Shown: positions 39,601 to 54,932, counted from the first letter of the stretch. The stretch is DNA of 64,000 bases from Tetrahymena thermophila SB210 (GCF_000189635.1 NW_002476301.1:62001-126000), one strand, 5' to 3'. The notes: generated from the sequence alone by a model not told the origin. A program made the numbers and translations.

Positions 39601-42600
39601 GATAATTTAGTCAGATTTAAATGTAAAATTCGCTATCCTAATAATATTATCGAAGCAATAATCTTGCATTTAATTATATTTATATTACCCTGTTAGATCA
39701 AAAAGAACCAGATTGTCTGATTATACTTTATAGGAATCAATAAGGGTGTTTTTAATTAATCCTTATTAAAACACAAAGCCTGTTGATTATGAGGTATAGT
39801 TGCTTTCATATTCTTAAAATTGTATAGTATTTCCAACCATAATTATATAATCTAATGTTTCATCCTTGAAAAAGAAACCTTCATTCCTAATCATAATGTT
39901 AAACTTGTTATTTAACAAAGTAATATTTCTACTCATAAAATCAATGCTATTTTCTATTAATTCAAGTAAAATAAATTTTAAATAATTTGATAATGCATTA
40001 TAAATTACCTAAATTAGATTCATTTATTTTAATTGATATAAAACATTTCGTGGTCACTTAATCAAATATAGAATTATTTATTTATAGCTCAAGATTGTTT
40101 TAATTTAGAAATTAAGTATTTAGAAAGCATTTATCAAAGTAACTATCAACAAAAGTACTATGACCTATGTAGATTTTATTTTTTACAGTCTCTTTTGTAC
40201 TAGAATACAAATTATATGGTATAAATTATATAAAATCATCCTACTTCAGTATAAGGTTATTAAATGTGCAGTTAATAAATTTTAATTTTTAAATATTAGA
40301 AAATATCAGAATTGACCCACTTTCGCAGCCCTAGAAATTAGAAAACTGCACATTTTTAAAGATCAGGCTTTTAAAATTTTTAAGATTTCCTATCATAAGT
40401 CTACCTATTTTATTAAAACATTTTTCTTCATTTTTAAAATTTAAATTATTTTAAAAAAACCTTATTTGGATAAGCTAATGGTAATATTTTCAAATCTCAC
40501 GTTCTCAAAATCAAGAATAGATAAATAGCTGCTAATATTAAATTGAGTTGTTCCATCGCCTTCTCCAATTATTGTAAGATTTGCTTATTGAATCTGCTTT
40601 GAGTATGCATTTCTAAGAAAATTATAATTAATTGACGACTAATTTTTAAGTTAGTAATATCCTTATTATATGTGAAGGGTCTAACCAATTTATTGAATAT
40701 TAAATTGGTGGACTAAATAAAACGAAAATGCATCATTGATTCTGGTTTGCATAAATTGATCTAGCTAAAGTTAAATGCTTAGTTACTAAGTGAAATAGAT
40801 GACTTCATCTTATAACTTAATTTAGTACTTGCACTATTTTCCTTCTTTAGGGCATTTTACACATTTCTACTCAGGATACACCATTTAATATCCTTCATCA
40901 CATTTTAAGCATATCTGCCTTGAAGTTAATATCTAAGTACAATAAAATTGATTAGAAACCAAAGCTAAATAAACAAAAGTAAGTTACCGTATCTAGTTAG
41001 GGAAGTGCAAAAGATTTCTCATTAAAAAAAGGTCTAAAATTATTAATTAATAAATCCTTCTCAGAAACAGTAAGATCTATTTGATTAATGCCATTATCAA
41101 TACTTTAACATATCAAACAGCCCACAAAACAATTTAAGCATCTTACCTTTTAGCTTTGATTATTATATTGAACTTTAAATAAAGGGAATATTAGTTATTA
41201 AATATTTTAATAATCTGGAATTTTGCTTAGAATATTTAAGAAAAATATATAATTAGAATCAGTGGCCTTCCCCTTCTGTAGGCAATTCAAACATGTATTT
41301 AAATTCGTGCTAAGATCCTTTATGCAAGTCAAGCATTAATTTGGACAGTCATCAATACATTCTTAAGCAATATATGTTTAATAGCTTTTCAAAATTGGCT
41401 AGTCTAATATAAAATAATTAAATAAACAATATATTAATCTAATACTATTTATCATTAATTACATCCTTTTGCGCACTTCAAACAACTCAAGTAAGAGATT
41501 TAAATATTTCTTGTATCCAGAACTTAACCGCAGTAATTTAATAGGCAATTGTCCACAGGTTTCTTCTAAATTTTTGATAATCCTAATTTTATTTTTAAAA
41601 TGCATTAGAGTTATCTAAAAAATATGCATTATTTCATTATTGTAGAATTATATTAATTTGTTTTGATAATTTTTCTTATTAAAATGGAAATTAAAAATTC
41701 AAGAAAATTAAAATGATCATCAATCAACACTAATAATATCAGTATTTTCTCATAAAAATATTTCAAAAAACGGTTTGTTGATTCTGATTTTTAAATTTGT
41801 TGTTTTAAGTATGTTTGTTATCAATTACTTCCATAAACATCAATGCACTGATCCTAAAACTCGTAATTTAAGCATTTAAGTGAAAAATTCATAGTTATAT
41901 CATCAATTAGCTGAGCTTTAAATTAGTTTGTTATTGTATACTGATATAAATTATTTAACTATTTATAACAGAGAGGACAATTATCTTCACATTTAACGCA
42001 TCTCTAACCATCTTAATGAAAACCGTACCCATCTTAGCATTGTAAACATTACAATCTTTTTTCACTTCCAAACTACATTTTGATTGGATTAAAATAATAT
42101 ACAAATTTATAGGCACAAACTTGACAGTAAGTTTAACATTAATTACATTAATCGTATTAAAATTGCTAGTAAAATCCCATAGAGCATGTAGTACACTTAA
42201 TTTAGGATATTTAATCTGTTACTGCACTGACATCTATGCAATCAATACAATTATTCACTAATTTAGAACAAGGAGTACATAATTATGTTTTTTTATCTAA
42301 AAAATATCCTTTCTAGCATTTTAAACAGCATTAGTTAATAGAACATTCACCTTGTAATAGGCAATTAACATCATTATAAATGGAGCAATATGTACCATGT
42401 AAAATTCCTTCTGGAGATACTTATTACATTAATTAATAGCCTTATTAACAACTAGTGCATATAAGCTATCCGTTGTCAAAGCCACATTAATTGCAATAAT
42501 TTGGACAAGCGTGGAACGAATTATTATAAAAAGTTAGGTATGATCCATCTAGACATTATACTAAGTATTGACTTTATTAATTTATAAAAAGTAGAAATGA

Positions 42601-42905
42601 AAAAAAATAATATGAATAAATTTTTATTTTCCAAATAATGATTTAAACTTAAATATATACTCTTGTATAATTGCAGATACTTCACAATTTTTAATTAAAT
42701 AGCACTTGCCTTAGTATAAAAAGTAGCCATATTAGCAGGTGTTACAGTAGCTCTAATTTTAGTTATTTTACTATTATTTAGTAATGCTAAAGTTTAAGCA
42801 ATTTTAAATAATTTCATTTTCTTATCTTATCAGTTAAGATGAGCAATTCTATAATGCAATAAATATGATTACAGCAAAATATCTAAATATCGCATATCCT
42901 ATCAT
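33689..42905 (-). CDS. Giant Cys-rich, beta-helix-like surface protein with C-terminal membrane domain (copy A)
   Basis: ATG at 42903-42905, TGA at 33689-33691; many short introns, so roughly 2,500 residues. The first exons are 42905-42661, 42571-41829, 41565-41463, 41403-40988, 40932-40461 and 40404 onward; the last two introns include 35391-35453. The product starts with a signal peptide (MIGYAIFRYFAVIIFIALQN). Cys-rich furin/growth-factor-receptor-like repeats follow (YCNTCQYGYFLYQGKCY and many more). A very long ectodomain of short beta-strand repeats rich in Asn/Ile (LTIIGEGDGTTQFNISSYLS) suggests a parallel beta-helix. A juxtamembrane module FPCKLGHVGALCQSCD precedes about eight membrane spans, and a Gln/Asn/Lys-rich cytoplasmic tail of about 350 residues ends the protein. 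Apparent plus-strand ORFs in 33.7-34.7 kb are shadows of this tail. Ligand and function are unknown. Confidence 0.85.
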
Positions 42906-43278
42906 AAGTTTTTATAAACTTATTTAAAGTTACTCTATTTTTTACTTCTTTTTAGCTTTACTTGCTGCTTATTTTACTTAATTGAAATTAATATTTAATT
43001 AAGAAACAGATATATTAACTAAGAAATCATATAGTTTTTTTGTTATATGCCACTAATAATTCTTTTTTCCTTCAAAACTTTTAACATATATCGCAAATAA
43101 TGTAAAATTGTGGAAATTATTAATTTGATTGAAATTTACAAATGTATTTAAATAAATTTAAGCACTGAAAAATTAATTATAAAAAACACAAAAACCATAT
43201 TATTAAAAATTATACTTACAATTTAAAAATACATGCTATTTGTATAAATTATTTTAATATAAAATTTAGTATTTGTTT
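42906..43278. other. Spacer between the two tandem giant genes
   Basis: Only about 370 bases separate the stop of copy B from the start of copy A (both minus strand). AT-rich; must contain the terminator of B and the promoter of A. No gene seen. Confidence 0.6.
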
Positions 43279-46200
43279 TCAGCTTATAAAAGCCTCTCCA
43301 CTGTTTCCTTCATCTTAATTTAAATTCTGTAATTTTTCTTCTTAATAATATTTTTTTTTATTAAAAAATAAAAATATATTAAATTTTTAAAAAAATAATT
43401 AATTAAGAATAAAAATAATAAATTTAGAATAAAAATATTACATTCTTCTTGGTTTCTACTATTATACATTGATTTTTATTATTTTCCGGCATTTTCAAGC
43501 TAATTGCTAGCTGAAATTTATTTATGAGAGCATATTCCATTAGAGAAATCATAATCTGAATCATCAGAATCAAATTTAATTAGCTCATCATTATCTAAAT
43601 TTTGTTGCACATTATAAGGCTATTCCACTAGATTATTTTGCTACTCATTTTAATTTTTACTTATTTCTTATAGATCTTATATTTCTCTTTTTTTATCAAA
43701 ACTAAAATTATTTAAATCTTTAAACTAGCTTAGCTTTTCATTTTCGTTATAATGAATTTCTTGCTTATCTTAATTTTCAAAAATTTAATTATCCCTTTAG
43801 AATATATTATTGAGATTACTAATTTTCTATTTTAGTTCTATTTATGAACCAAAGTTTTTAATTTTACTTTTATTTTCAGGTGAAATATTATCAATTTCAT
43901 TTTATTGATGTTAAACTATGAATCTAGTAGCATCATTTTAATCAAAATCTTGTTATTTCAATGTAAATTACATTGAATCTTAATTGTTATTAAAATGCAT
44001 TTTTTAGGTAAAAGTATTTCTAACATTAAATTGATTGTTAATCTCATCGTTAAAACTTTACAATTCAATTTCTTTTTCTTTGCTGATAATTGGCAAAAGC
44101 TAATGAACAATTTAATTTTCTTATTGAATAAACTTTAAATTTTTTTTACCCTAATCGAAGTTAAGATCATTACTTTAAATTTAGAAAGATTGTAAATTTT
44201 CAATCTCAGGGTTTTGTTTTTTTTAAAACGGAGTTTCACTTAAATTTAAGTAATGAGTTTAATTTTAGGAAAAAAAAGTAGGGCTATTTTCATTTTTTAA
44301 CTTAAAATTATCAGCATAAATCTCATTATTTTTGTAATAATCATCTTTGATAGAATTTGTATTCTTGTAGGCTTAATGAAAATTTATCATATTTTGCTAG
44401 AAATCTAGTTATAGCTTGATAATATTCTTACTATCAGTATCTTAATTTGCTTGAAGAAGCGGAGTGATTACTTTTCCTTCTACTATAAAGCTTTCTTACT
44501 AATCTGTTTTTATTTTATCAACAGTTGTTAGAAGGAACTTTTACAAATTAACTTTTTATTAAATCAAAGATATCTCATTATTTAAGATTTCATTATTTTA
44601 CTTTGCTTATATAAATGAAAAAGTTACTTATGGAGAATACATTCCTAAGCTTTTATTCAATTTTTTGAAAAATTGTAAAACAAATATATAAATTCTTAAT
44701 ATTTGCCAATTCTTAGATATCTTTTTTGATTTCATTATTTTATCGTTTGCTTGCTTTTCTTACATTTTTTGAATCTATTCTTTGTTTGCAAATTTTAGGC
44801 AAATTAAGAGTTTTATTTTTACAAGGTTTAAGCAATTAACTAATTTTGTTCTGTAAATAGAAATTATTCTGTAGACTATAAATGAAATGAATAGAATATT
44901 TTAACCTATGATAAATATGTAGAGTAATATGTTAGTTGTACTATTGCTTATTTACTTAACAACAAGAGCAATAATTATTGAAATAATATTCAAAGTAGTA
45001 GATATTTGCTCATATCGATTTAAGAGCTAATTTTTAAATGGCTGTACTCTCTATAAAAGTCCATAGTAAAATATCAGAAGAAGGCAAACAATCATAGCTT
45101 TTAATTCTTACTATTCGTCCCAAATACTAACAGATAGAAATATAATTTCTTTACATCCTAAACGCACTATTTCCCAGTAAAAAACTTTACTCTTGTATTC
45201 TCTATAAAGAAATCCATATTTCATTTCAAACATATTTTATTCAAATTTATCTCTGTTGAAATGTAAAATGCACACAAATAGCAAAGGAATAAGTAATCCA
45301 TAAACAACAATACCAGGGACAATTACACTCTTTATATGTTATATATGCTGACTTGAGTAGCATATTTAGCTCACGTCAGCTGCTATATATTTTTAGCTTC
45401 CTACTCTTCTGCATGATAATACCAAAGCTAAGTACTGAATAACATTAGGAATACTAAAAAGCGTAATAAAAAAGCAAGCAGTATAAAAATAATACGATTT
45501 TATAAATTTCCTTTTTAATGTCTCAACGATAGTAAGAATGAAAAGTAATATGACATAGTAAAGTACTGGCAATAAGCATAATCCAATTGATTTTATGAAC
45601 ACAACTTATAAAGAAAACATATCGCTCAATAAACAATCAAAGCCTGTCTATAAAAACCTATCAAATAAATAGAAACGTTTGAAAAATGTATTTATTTCTC
45701 AATATAATAAATTTTACTTAAATGGAGAAATTATTGATAAAAAGATATTATTAAGCTCACTTGGTATTTATAAATCTAGAGTGTAAATAATTAAGTTGAT
45801 CTGTGCGTAATTAATGATAATCTTAAATAAAGAAGATGCAATTTGATAATATTAAGAATTAATTCCCACCATTAATACACCTATAATTTTTAATGCATTT
45901 TTTATAATCTTGTTTTGAATTTCCGAAACTAATGTATAAACAGTTATTAGAGCGATTGATATGCTTATTAAAATGTAAAAACCTAATTTTACATAAATAT
46001 TTACTATTTCTTAACATTTTTCACACTGATAACCTTATGTTTGATAATACCTTAATCCATTCTTCAAACCCTTAAAATTATATGTATCATTTTTAAAAAA
46101 ATTTAAATAAAATTACTATAAAAAATAATAAATTTGTTTATTTTTTATAAAAGTTAGAACAAAATCTATAACAAAAAATATTTACAGTCAAATCACACAC

Positions 46201-49200
46201 TTCACAGAGAGCTCCAACATGTCCTTCTATGCATGGAAAGAACTGGCTTTTGTCTTCGTGATTTAAATTTCTTTTAGGTTTAAATTCTCTATTATTTAAT
46301 AACTCTTGACTAACTTACCCTACACAGTTTGAAGGATTTCTACTACAATATATTATTTCATCTTGCTTAATAGTAGCATCAGACCAATAGCCTTCAAGCA
46401 GTAAAATTTAATTACCTCCAAGACACTATTAGTTATATAATCTTTAAATAATTAGCCTATTTAATTTAAAAATATTACATATCCTCCTTGCGGACAATTT
46501 GTACATCTAGCGCTTTTAGGATCTTCTAAGCTATATGTGCCAAAAGAACAAGGTGAACATATCTTTTTGTCTTTAAAGTATATTTCTCCTATTTAACAAC
46601 TTCTAAAATGAGCCTTAATAATTTTTTCATACTTATTAGTTTAAATCTCGAAAATAATATCACCATCTAATCTTACCGGTGTTAAAATATTTGGTGAAGA
46701 AAAGATAAAATCAACTACACTCCCAGGAGTGTAAATATATTACTATGGTAATATAGTGATAGTTCCATTTTCAAACGAAAAGGTGTCAATTGCAATTTTT
46801 ATTTAATCGTAGGTTAAAAAAACTTAAGGTTTTCTAGCTGTTGATATAAGTGAAGGATCATTAAGATAAACCTTCTCACCATTAATATTTTAAAACTCTA
46901 CTATTAAATTTCCTTAATCAAATAGTTATCCAGAAGTTATGTTTTTTAAATTCAAAACAGCAGAACCATTTTGGTAATAAATATTTAGATTAGAGGGAGC
47001 TATGTTAAATGCTGTTATAGCTCTATTTTTTACTGTATTGTTTGATTAAGAGTTATTCTATAAAAAAGGAATAAAAGTGAGGCTTCCTATTCCAGGAGAA
47101 TTTATTTCTGCAATATTGTGTGAAATATCTGAATTTAAAATAGCTACTGAATTAATTAATAAATCTCTTGAGCTATCATTTATGTCTATGTATATAGCTC
47201 CTCCTTATGAAAATGCATAGTTGTCAAGGAATTAGCATCCATCAATAATAAATATAAATTAAAAAGGATATTAAAATATGTTTTAATATCTCTCTTTAAA
47301 ATCTGGTTAGTCATCTAGTGTAACCCATAATTTATCTGGCTCAAAATTTTGGTAATATGACTCTGAATTATTAGTGGGTAGAAATGTATTGTTTTAAGTG
47401 TAATAGATTTCTACAGTTTCATCAAGAGTTCTCAATTTTTATTATTTTCGTTTAGGATTTAAATTTTTTTTGATATTCTAATTATTTTATTATAAGAGTC
47501 TATGGTTAGGTGCTTTTTCTGACATACCAGAACCATCATTATTTGTAGTCTGTATGTATAGGCCGCCTCCGTAATCCTTAATATTATATTAATAATTTTA
47601 TTTTCAAAAAAGAGTATTTTTAAATAATTTTTTACAACAATATTATGTGAGAAAATACTTTCTCTTAAGATTATTTAAGTGTTAAAAACTCTTATACATC
47701 CTTTTGATGCTTCTGGAAGTATATTGCCACTGACTGTTGCCTCAATTAGTATATGATGATGCTAATTTTTGAGTGAAACAAAAATTTAATTATAGTATAA
47801 GAGACTAATTTGATTCTGCAAGACTCTATTATCGAATGTATTATTAACAAGAGTTATATTTTTTATATTGGATGAGCTTTAGTCAAAATAAATGATATTG
47901 TTTGAACAATAATTCAGCTAAATATTTTAAATGGTGACATTTCTCATAATTAAAGGATAACAAAATTTAAATTCTATGAATGATTAGCAGTAGATAAACA
48001 TTTGCTAAGCAGTGTTAATATGCGTTGGATCACTATTTAAATTTAAAAAAGTGGATTTGCTGTCTTTAAATGTAAACTCAATCATCTATACTTAACTCCT
48101 TTAAAATAAGAATAAACCTAAAAGCACTTCTACTTTTTATATGGATACATTGTAAAAAAGAATAACACTTTAATCAAAATTAAATAGAGTTTAGTAGTCA
48201 TTTAAGTTAAAAATCCTTATGTTTATCAGACGCACTTCAGTATTCTTCAAACAAATCATTTCATTTTTAAAGATAGGAAAAATATGAAAAATCTCATGAA
48301 TCTTTATTTTTTAGAAAATTTTAAATATTATCTTATTAAAAAAAAAAAATACATTAACATCTTAGAGGAGGACAAAGCTATTCATATTCTTTACTTAAAA
48401 AAGAGAGGTTTATGGAGACGAAATGTCTACTAAATCACAATTAATTATATTTAGATTTATTGGATTTTATAAATTATTGATATCAAAAAGTCCAAAACTT
48501 GCATTTGATGTTATATTTTTAAAAAATGAATTTTATATGTGTAGATACACACTTGTGCCTATTGAGGAGTAAAAATAGAGCAAACCACCACTCTTACTAA
48601 CAAATACACTTTCAGTTGTCATATTATAAAAAAAGAAATCTAAATTTTAATTTGATGAAGCTCTTACCACCCCTCCACTTAGGGATGCTATCTTAACAAA
48701 TTTTGTGTGATTAAAATAAAGTGTTTAACCTACAAAATCTACAAATCTGGGAGCATAATCTAAAACTTTATCTTTTTAAATTAATAATCTGTGAAATTCT
48801 AAAATTAAAAAATAATTTTACATTTTTATTGAAGATTTTAATACTTAGAACCACCTTCATTAGCATAGTATGAATGCTTAAGCAAAAAGTGTTAAACTTA
48901 TATTTGAAGAAAACAGTTTATCAAGAGTTTATTATTTACATTTATTATGTCAACACTATTATCTAAAATATAAATACCTTAAGCTGTTATGTTCTTCATA
49001 ATTAGTACTGATCTTGCTGAATTTACACTCATAAACAATGATAAATCGTATGAATTTCCAATATTAGAGTTATAGTATATTAGATTATCCAGTTTTATAT
49101 TTTTAACTTAAATTTTTTATATTCCATTTTAATTATTTTTTATTTATATTAATGAATTTGAAGTAATTCTATTCTCAATTTAAATATTTTAAATAATAAC

Positions 49201-52200
49201 CTGACTTATTAATTCCTCATTTGTATTAAAAGTAAATTCTTCAAAAATAATAGGCAATCTGTTAAATTTTAAGATATCACAAATAGAATAATCCGTTTAA
49301 TTTTAATTTTAAGCTGGATTTCTATCTGCTTAAAGAGATTTTAAGTCATTTTAATTATATTGGTTATAATTCTCATCTATATCTTCATCAGCTTTATTGT
49401 TTTAATCTGAACTAGAATCAGTTTAATCATTCTCGTTATTTTGACTCTGATCAAATTCTTCTTATTAACAAAAGTCTATAACAGTTTAGCCGATAGAATC
49501 GCATTTCTTAAGCGGCATACCCTATGTACAAATATCAATTTATATTACACAACTATCATTTATTTTGCATTCATCAAAATCGCAAGATTTATAATCATTA
49601 ATAATATCAATATTAATTTGGCTTGAATCTTGATAATTGATTAGCTAATTAATAGGGCTAAACTAATCTTCAGAATTAGGAAATTAAATATCAGAAATAA
49701 AGAGATTAACACTAAATGAACTAATTAAAAAATAATGTTCGTTTATGAGATTTTTTATTATTATACTGTTAGCAGTAAAATTGTAACATTGAGCTCTAAA
49801 CACGTCCCCTTAAATGTATGAATCCTATAAAGTAAAATTTTAGACTGTAACTATCAAAGAAGCTTCAATTTCTATCAAAGGGCTACCATTTGTTTAAAGA
49901 GAAATTGACTTCATGTAGAAATTGCTTATTTCAAAGTTTTTTCTAAAATTGTTTTAGCTATTTTCTAAATTAAATAAAATCATTAATTAATTAATTTATT
50001 TAATAAATTTTACTCAAAATAATTAATGGATATTAAGAAACTATGTTTGCTTAACTCTACAATTAACGTTTCTCAATTTTTTCATTAACTTTTTTATCAG
50101 TACCCGAAATAAATTCTGAATGTTTTTCCAAATGTCTAAATTTCAAATTATGTTAGAGTTAAGATTATCCATTATCTTAGAGTCCATAGTTTAATAAATT
50201 AAAACTTGGTTTCTGTGGAGATAGCTCATCAGGATCAACAGAAGTAAAATTTATTAATTTTACAGTAATATCTATACATAGATAAATATCAGTGTAATCT
50301 CTTGTGCCTGTAAAATCGAAGAGATAAAATTTAGCTTATGGAACTTAAACGCTAGCAATTTTAGTATTTAAAACACTTCCTTAAAAAAATGAAAAAAATG
50401 ATGTCGCTTAATCATTAATTTTATCAACAGAAATCGAATATATTGTATTATTATTCAAATAAACATAATCAAGGGTTGCATCTTAAAAAAAGCTGTATCC
50501 ACTAAAAAGATATAAATCAAAAGTGTTGTCTGTAATAGATATTAATCGATCTTTATAACTTAAAGCATCTTTTTCAAAAAAAAATAAACAAATTACTTCC
50601 AAAATTAATACAACATTGAAAAAATAACTTACCCATATCTTACAAAGTAGAAACATATAGAAAGCCGCCTATCTTTGATTTTCTAAATGTGTTTTGTTTC
50701 ATTTCTAAATTTATGTTTAAATGGCTGAAGAATTATGTCTATAGAAAGTATTAAGTAAGAGTGAAATTAGGAGTGAAATAATTTCCAAAAATGCTTATTG
50801 TCAAATCATCAAACCCTTCATCATCAATATCACTGAAAGGAGTAGGGTCAATAAGTTAAATGAAATCCGTACTTTAGGCAAAATTTCCATCAAATACGCA
50901 TTTAGATATCTCTAATTTTGAAAAATTATCAAATAAAACAATAGATCCCATATTTTATTAAGATTAAAAAACAACACCAGAAAAAATAATAGAACTGTTA
51001 TCCTCAAAAGCTCCTATAACCCAATTTTCTATTTAATTTTATAAAAAAATGATTAGAACATTTTTATATTTTTGATCAATTAATAATTTTACTTTAATTA
51101 TCAATAGAAATTGTCATGTCTTAAATTTCAATCTAAGTAAAAAATAAAATTGAAAAATTCTAGCTTATTTGTAAAACTGTTTAAGGACCAGCGCCTATTA
51201 ATTTAAGCTTAGAATTGGCGAATATTTTACCACTTTTCATGTATGATAGATTTAGAGAGTAGCTATCCTTTAAAAAATAAGTTCTCTTACCTAAATTCAA
51301 AACTACTTCTATATCTTAAATATCTAGCTGATTCATTTAATAGAAGTGATTTAAATTGAACCAATCCTAACCAAAAACTTAGCTAAGAATTTCGTCAAAG
51401 CTCATTTAGTCAAAATCTGAGCTAAATAAATTATATTAAATATTTTATATTGTAAATTTACAAAATTTATTTTCAGAGCATTTTATACATTTCATCTAAG
51501 GCACTATTAATTAGTAACCATCTTAGCATTTTATGCAATTTGAGTTAACGATATCTACCTTTTAAAAATAATAAAATATTTTTAATCCTAAAAAATAAAT
51601 TTAATTGTTTATACAGAGTCTTAAGGAGGAAAAAAAAAGTCATTGGACTTAAAATATTAAGGATAATATTAACTCAACAACTAAACTTGTTGGATGAAGC
51701 TTATTTAATCTATACTTGAGGTATAGTGGCCTACTTCTTAATTGTTTTAATAAATTTATGCATTTTAGCACTCATAGCATCCAAATAGGCAGTTTAGACA
51801 CTTCTTGGATTTTTAATTTTAAAGTAAAAAAAGATAATGGTATGAATTATATTTTATCATGTCTTCATTTCCTAGTAAATTGTTGAGTTCATCTATTGCT
51901 TATTAATACTCTAGCTAGTAGTTTCCTTGTTTTTTGCACAAGCTGCATGTTTAAATCTATAAAAAATCATCATAGTTGCATTACTAGCAGTCACTTTAAC
52001 ACCTATCTAAGCAATATTAGTTCTACAAGGTTGATTAAATTTGTACTTTCATTTGCTCTATAAATATATCATTTATAAATTCCAATTTATCGATAATCAT
52101 AAAAAATTAATTTACTGTCTGAAAAACACTATTTGCATGTAAGTGCATTCTGACTTAAATCAGAGCTTATTTTTTATGCTGCACATAGAGAACATCCAGA

Positions 52201-53573
52201 AATTTTATTTTTTGTTTAACAAACTTTTAAAAAAAATAAAACAATTCATTTTAAAAAGGCTTATTAATTAAGATAATCTCAAAATTTTTTGTATTTTGAT
52301 TCAGCAAAAAATGTTTCTTCACAAAATATTTTTCAATTTTAAAAATAAAATGATAAAAAATAAACATCTTCACTTAATTGTAAACTTTAAAAACTAAATA
52401 AATAACATAATTTATTTTACTGTTGAATTAATCTATACAGCCTTCTGAGCAAGTTTGGTAGGAGCAAGTCAATTCTACTTAAAGTTTAAGTTAGATTATA
52501 TCTTCATCTGTAATTGCCTTGAAATTAGTACCAAGAGTATAAACATATTATTTATTTATTAAATAGAAGCATTAATCACATTAATTACACTGTACACAAG
52601 TTTTTCCATCATAATGAAATCCATATCCTTTAGGGCATTTCAAACAAATTTCTCTTTCTTCTACACCAATTTAAGAGTTTGATAATATAAAAGGAGCATT
52701 ATACTAAACTTAACCGAATATACAAAATGAGCAATTGCTAGAACATTATTGGCATACTGATGATTGATTTTTGTCTTATGTTAAATAATAACCCTCATTA
52801 CAAGAGTTGCATATATATTTTTAATCTAAAACAAGAGAGCAATTTTAACAATTTTCAATTATATCTGAACATTCTATGCACTGATTATAATAATCAGATG
52901 GGCTAGTATAGTCTTAAATCTATGTAATAAATCCTGACTAACATTAATCACATTAAATTAATTCAGTCATTTATGAGCTCTATTATTCCTACTATTATGA
53001 AGAATATTAATCACCTAAGTTTATAGTATCATTTTTTGGTAGTTTAACTTAAATTGTGCTCGCTTGTATACAAAAGCTTGGAGGAGGATAGCATGATCCA
53101 TCTTACTTTCGAGCAAATCCTATTTTGCATCCTTTGCATAAAATTTCATTATCTTACTTGAAGCAACTGATACAATTTTTTGGACACTAAAAGAATGACT
53201 ATGCATAATATCCTAAATATACTCCTTCCTCACATGAAATTATATCATCGCTATTAAAAATAAATTTAAGTAATCGTTTTAAAAAAAAAATCAGAATATA
53301 CATTTAATTAACTATTGGATTTGTACAATTTGGGATATAAATACACTTTCCTTCATCTAGATAATACCCATTCTAACACAATAGACATTAGTTTGTGGTG
53401 CTATTACGCGATGGATTATCTTTTTATCCTATAGATGTTGAATGAGATGAGCTTTCGAAAATCAAGCAATTGTTAACAATATCGAAAGTTTATTTGTTGA
53501 AAATTATGAATTAGGTTTGTATAAATGAAAAGAAAACATTTGAAAGTAAAATCAGTTAATAAATAGATATCAT
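43279..53573 (-). CDS. Giant Cys-rich, beta-helix-like surface protein with C-terminal membrane domain (copy B)
   Basis: ATG at 53571-53573; final exon 43340-43279 after a 101-nt intron (43341-43441). Built like copy A: signal peptide (MISIYQLILLSNVFFSFIQT), Cys-rich N-terminal repeats (CLLCQNGYYLDEGKCIY), a long ectodomain of short beta repeats, juxtamembrane FPCIEGHVGALCEVCD, about eight membrane spans and a long polar tail. Shared landmarks with copy A include the membrane-proximal MKYGFLYREYKSKVFYWEI (copy A: IKYGFLYKEFKPNLFYWEI), an ICYSSQHIQHIK-type segment (copy A: ICFSDIHIQYIK) and VPGIVVYGLLIP (copy A: IPGLIVYGVLIP). The tails are hardly alike. It is about 1 kb longer than copy A. 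The pair arose by tandem duplication; both copies look intact. Exon borders in the middle were not all resolved. Confidence 0.84.
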
Positions 53574-54932
53574 TATTCAATCTAAGAGCAATTAACTAGA
53601 AATTGTTTTGATTTCACTATATTAAAAATAGACTTTAATGTTTTTTTAATACGATATGATTATTCTTGCTATGATAAATAGTAATATGAATGAATAATTA
53701 TCAAAAGAAAATAGTAAACTAATAAAAAATAGATCAACTTATGTTTAGTATAAGAGTCATGTAAAAATTTTGCTAAACTCAATATGAGAAAATAAAAAAT
53801 GCTAATTATTTTTTTTTAATGAAATTATAAAGTGTTTTATTTAAATATTTATTATAAACTTACTTAAAATTTTATGACTAAAATTAATTAATTTACCCAA
53901 TTTTTGGTAAATTTATATAATTGCATCAACAATATTTTATTATTTCATAGTCTGACATCAAAATATTTACTGTGTAATTTAATGACTATTTGGACAGAAA
54001 TAAAATCGAGCAATTACAAAATTAAATATTACTACTTACTTTTTCTAAAAACAATAGATAAAAAGATATCTTTTATAGAACATATTAACTGAATCGAAAC
54101 TAAATTATTCAAATATATGTAAGTTGATATATATTATTTATTAACAAAGATACTTAGCTAGGTTAAAAAGGAAATTTCTATCAAATTAAAATTTTATAGA
54201 CATATAATAATTTAACTAGCACCACAAATTTTGCGAAAGCAAAAAAATATTAGGCATCTTATCAATTTTTTAATAGTGCCCACCATAAAAAATTTTTTTA
54301 TTTAATATAATTTACAAAATTTTGTTTAAAATTCTTTTTTTACACTTTACTCTAAAAACAAAGCTCTTCTAAGTAACAAAAAATTTTTAATTTAATACTT
54401 GCAAGTAATTTTTCACAAAAATAACTATGCTAATAGATAATAAATTTACTATTTTTAAAATAAAATTTTATATTTTTGTTGTGTCAATTATTGAAAATAG
54501 AATCAGCTGCTAATGTTAATTCTAAAATTAAAAATTAATTTAAAAAAGTATGTTTTCATATTATTGTAGAAAGTATTTGAATTATTATATAAAAATACTA
54601 CTTGATTTATTAGATTTTCCTACTAAAGCTTTATAAAAGTGCATTACACTTTCGTTTGACGCAAAATAAAATTAAAATTGACGATATTACTTGTCTGGAA
54701 ATTGATTTTGTTGCTAGAAAATCAACTAAATTAATATTTTTTAAAACAGCTTGAAATTACAAATTCATCCTTAGTAATTTTCAATAAAATAAAAATCCTT
54801 GAAAAGCAAAAATTTAAAGAAAGAATTCAATAAGGTTTTACTTAACAACTTTCAAAAATGAAAATAGTATTTTTTTGAATTTATAAATTAGCAAAATTTT
54901 GATATAATTAGATTTATTTTAGTAATTAAAGG
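53574..54932. other. Intergenic, divergent
   Basis: AT-rich region upstream of copy B (-) and of the small plus-strand candidate. A 72-codon plus-strand ORF at 53874-54092 is present but unconvincing. No other gene or repeat recognised. Confidence 0.5.

Noticed and set aside
45393-45602. Apparent stand-alone 69-residue membrane protein on the minus strand
   Set aside because: It is part of the membrane domain of giant protein B, cut out by standard-code stops.
53874-54092. 72-codon plus-strand ORF rich in Ile, Leu, Tyr and Lys
   Set aside because: It lies in AT-rich intergenic DNA with no domain, no GC rise and no splicing context; its length is expected by chance with one stop codon.
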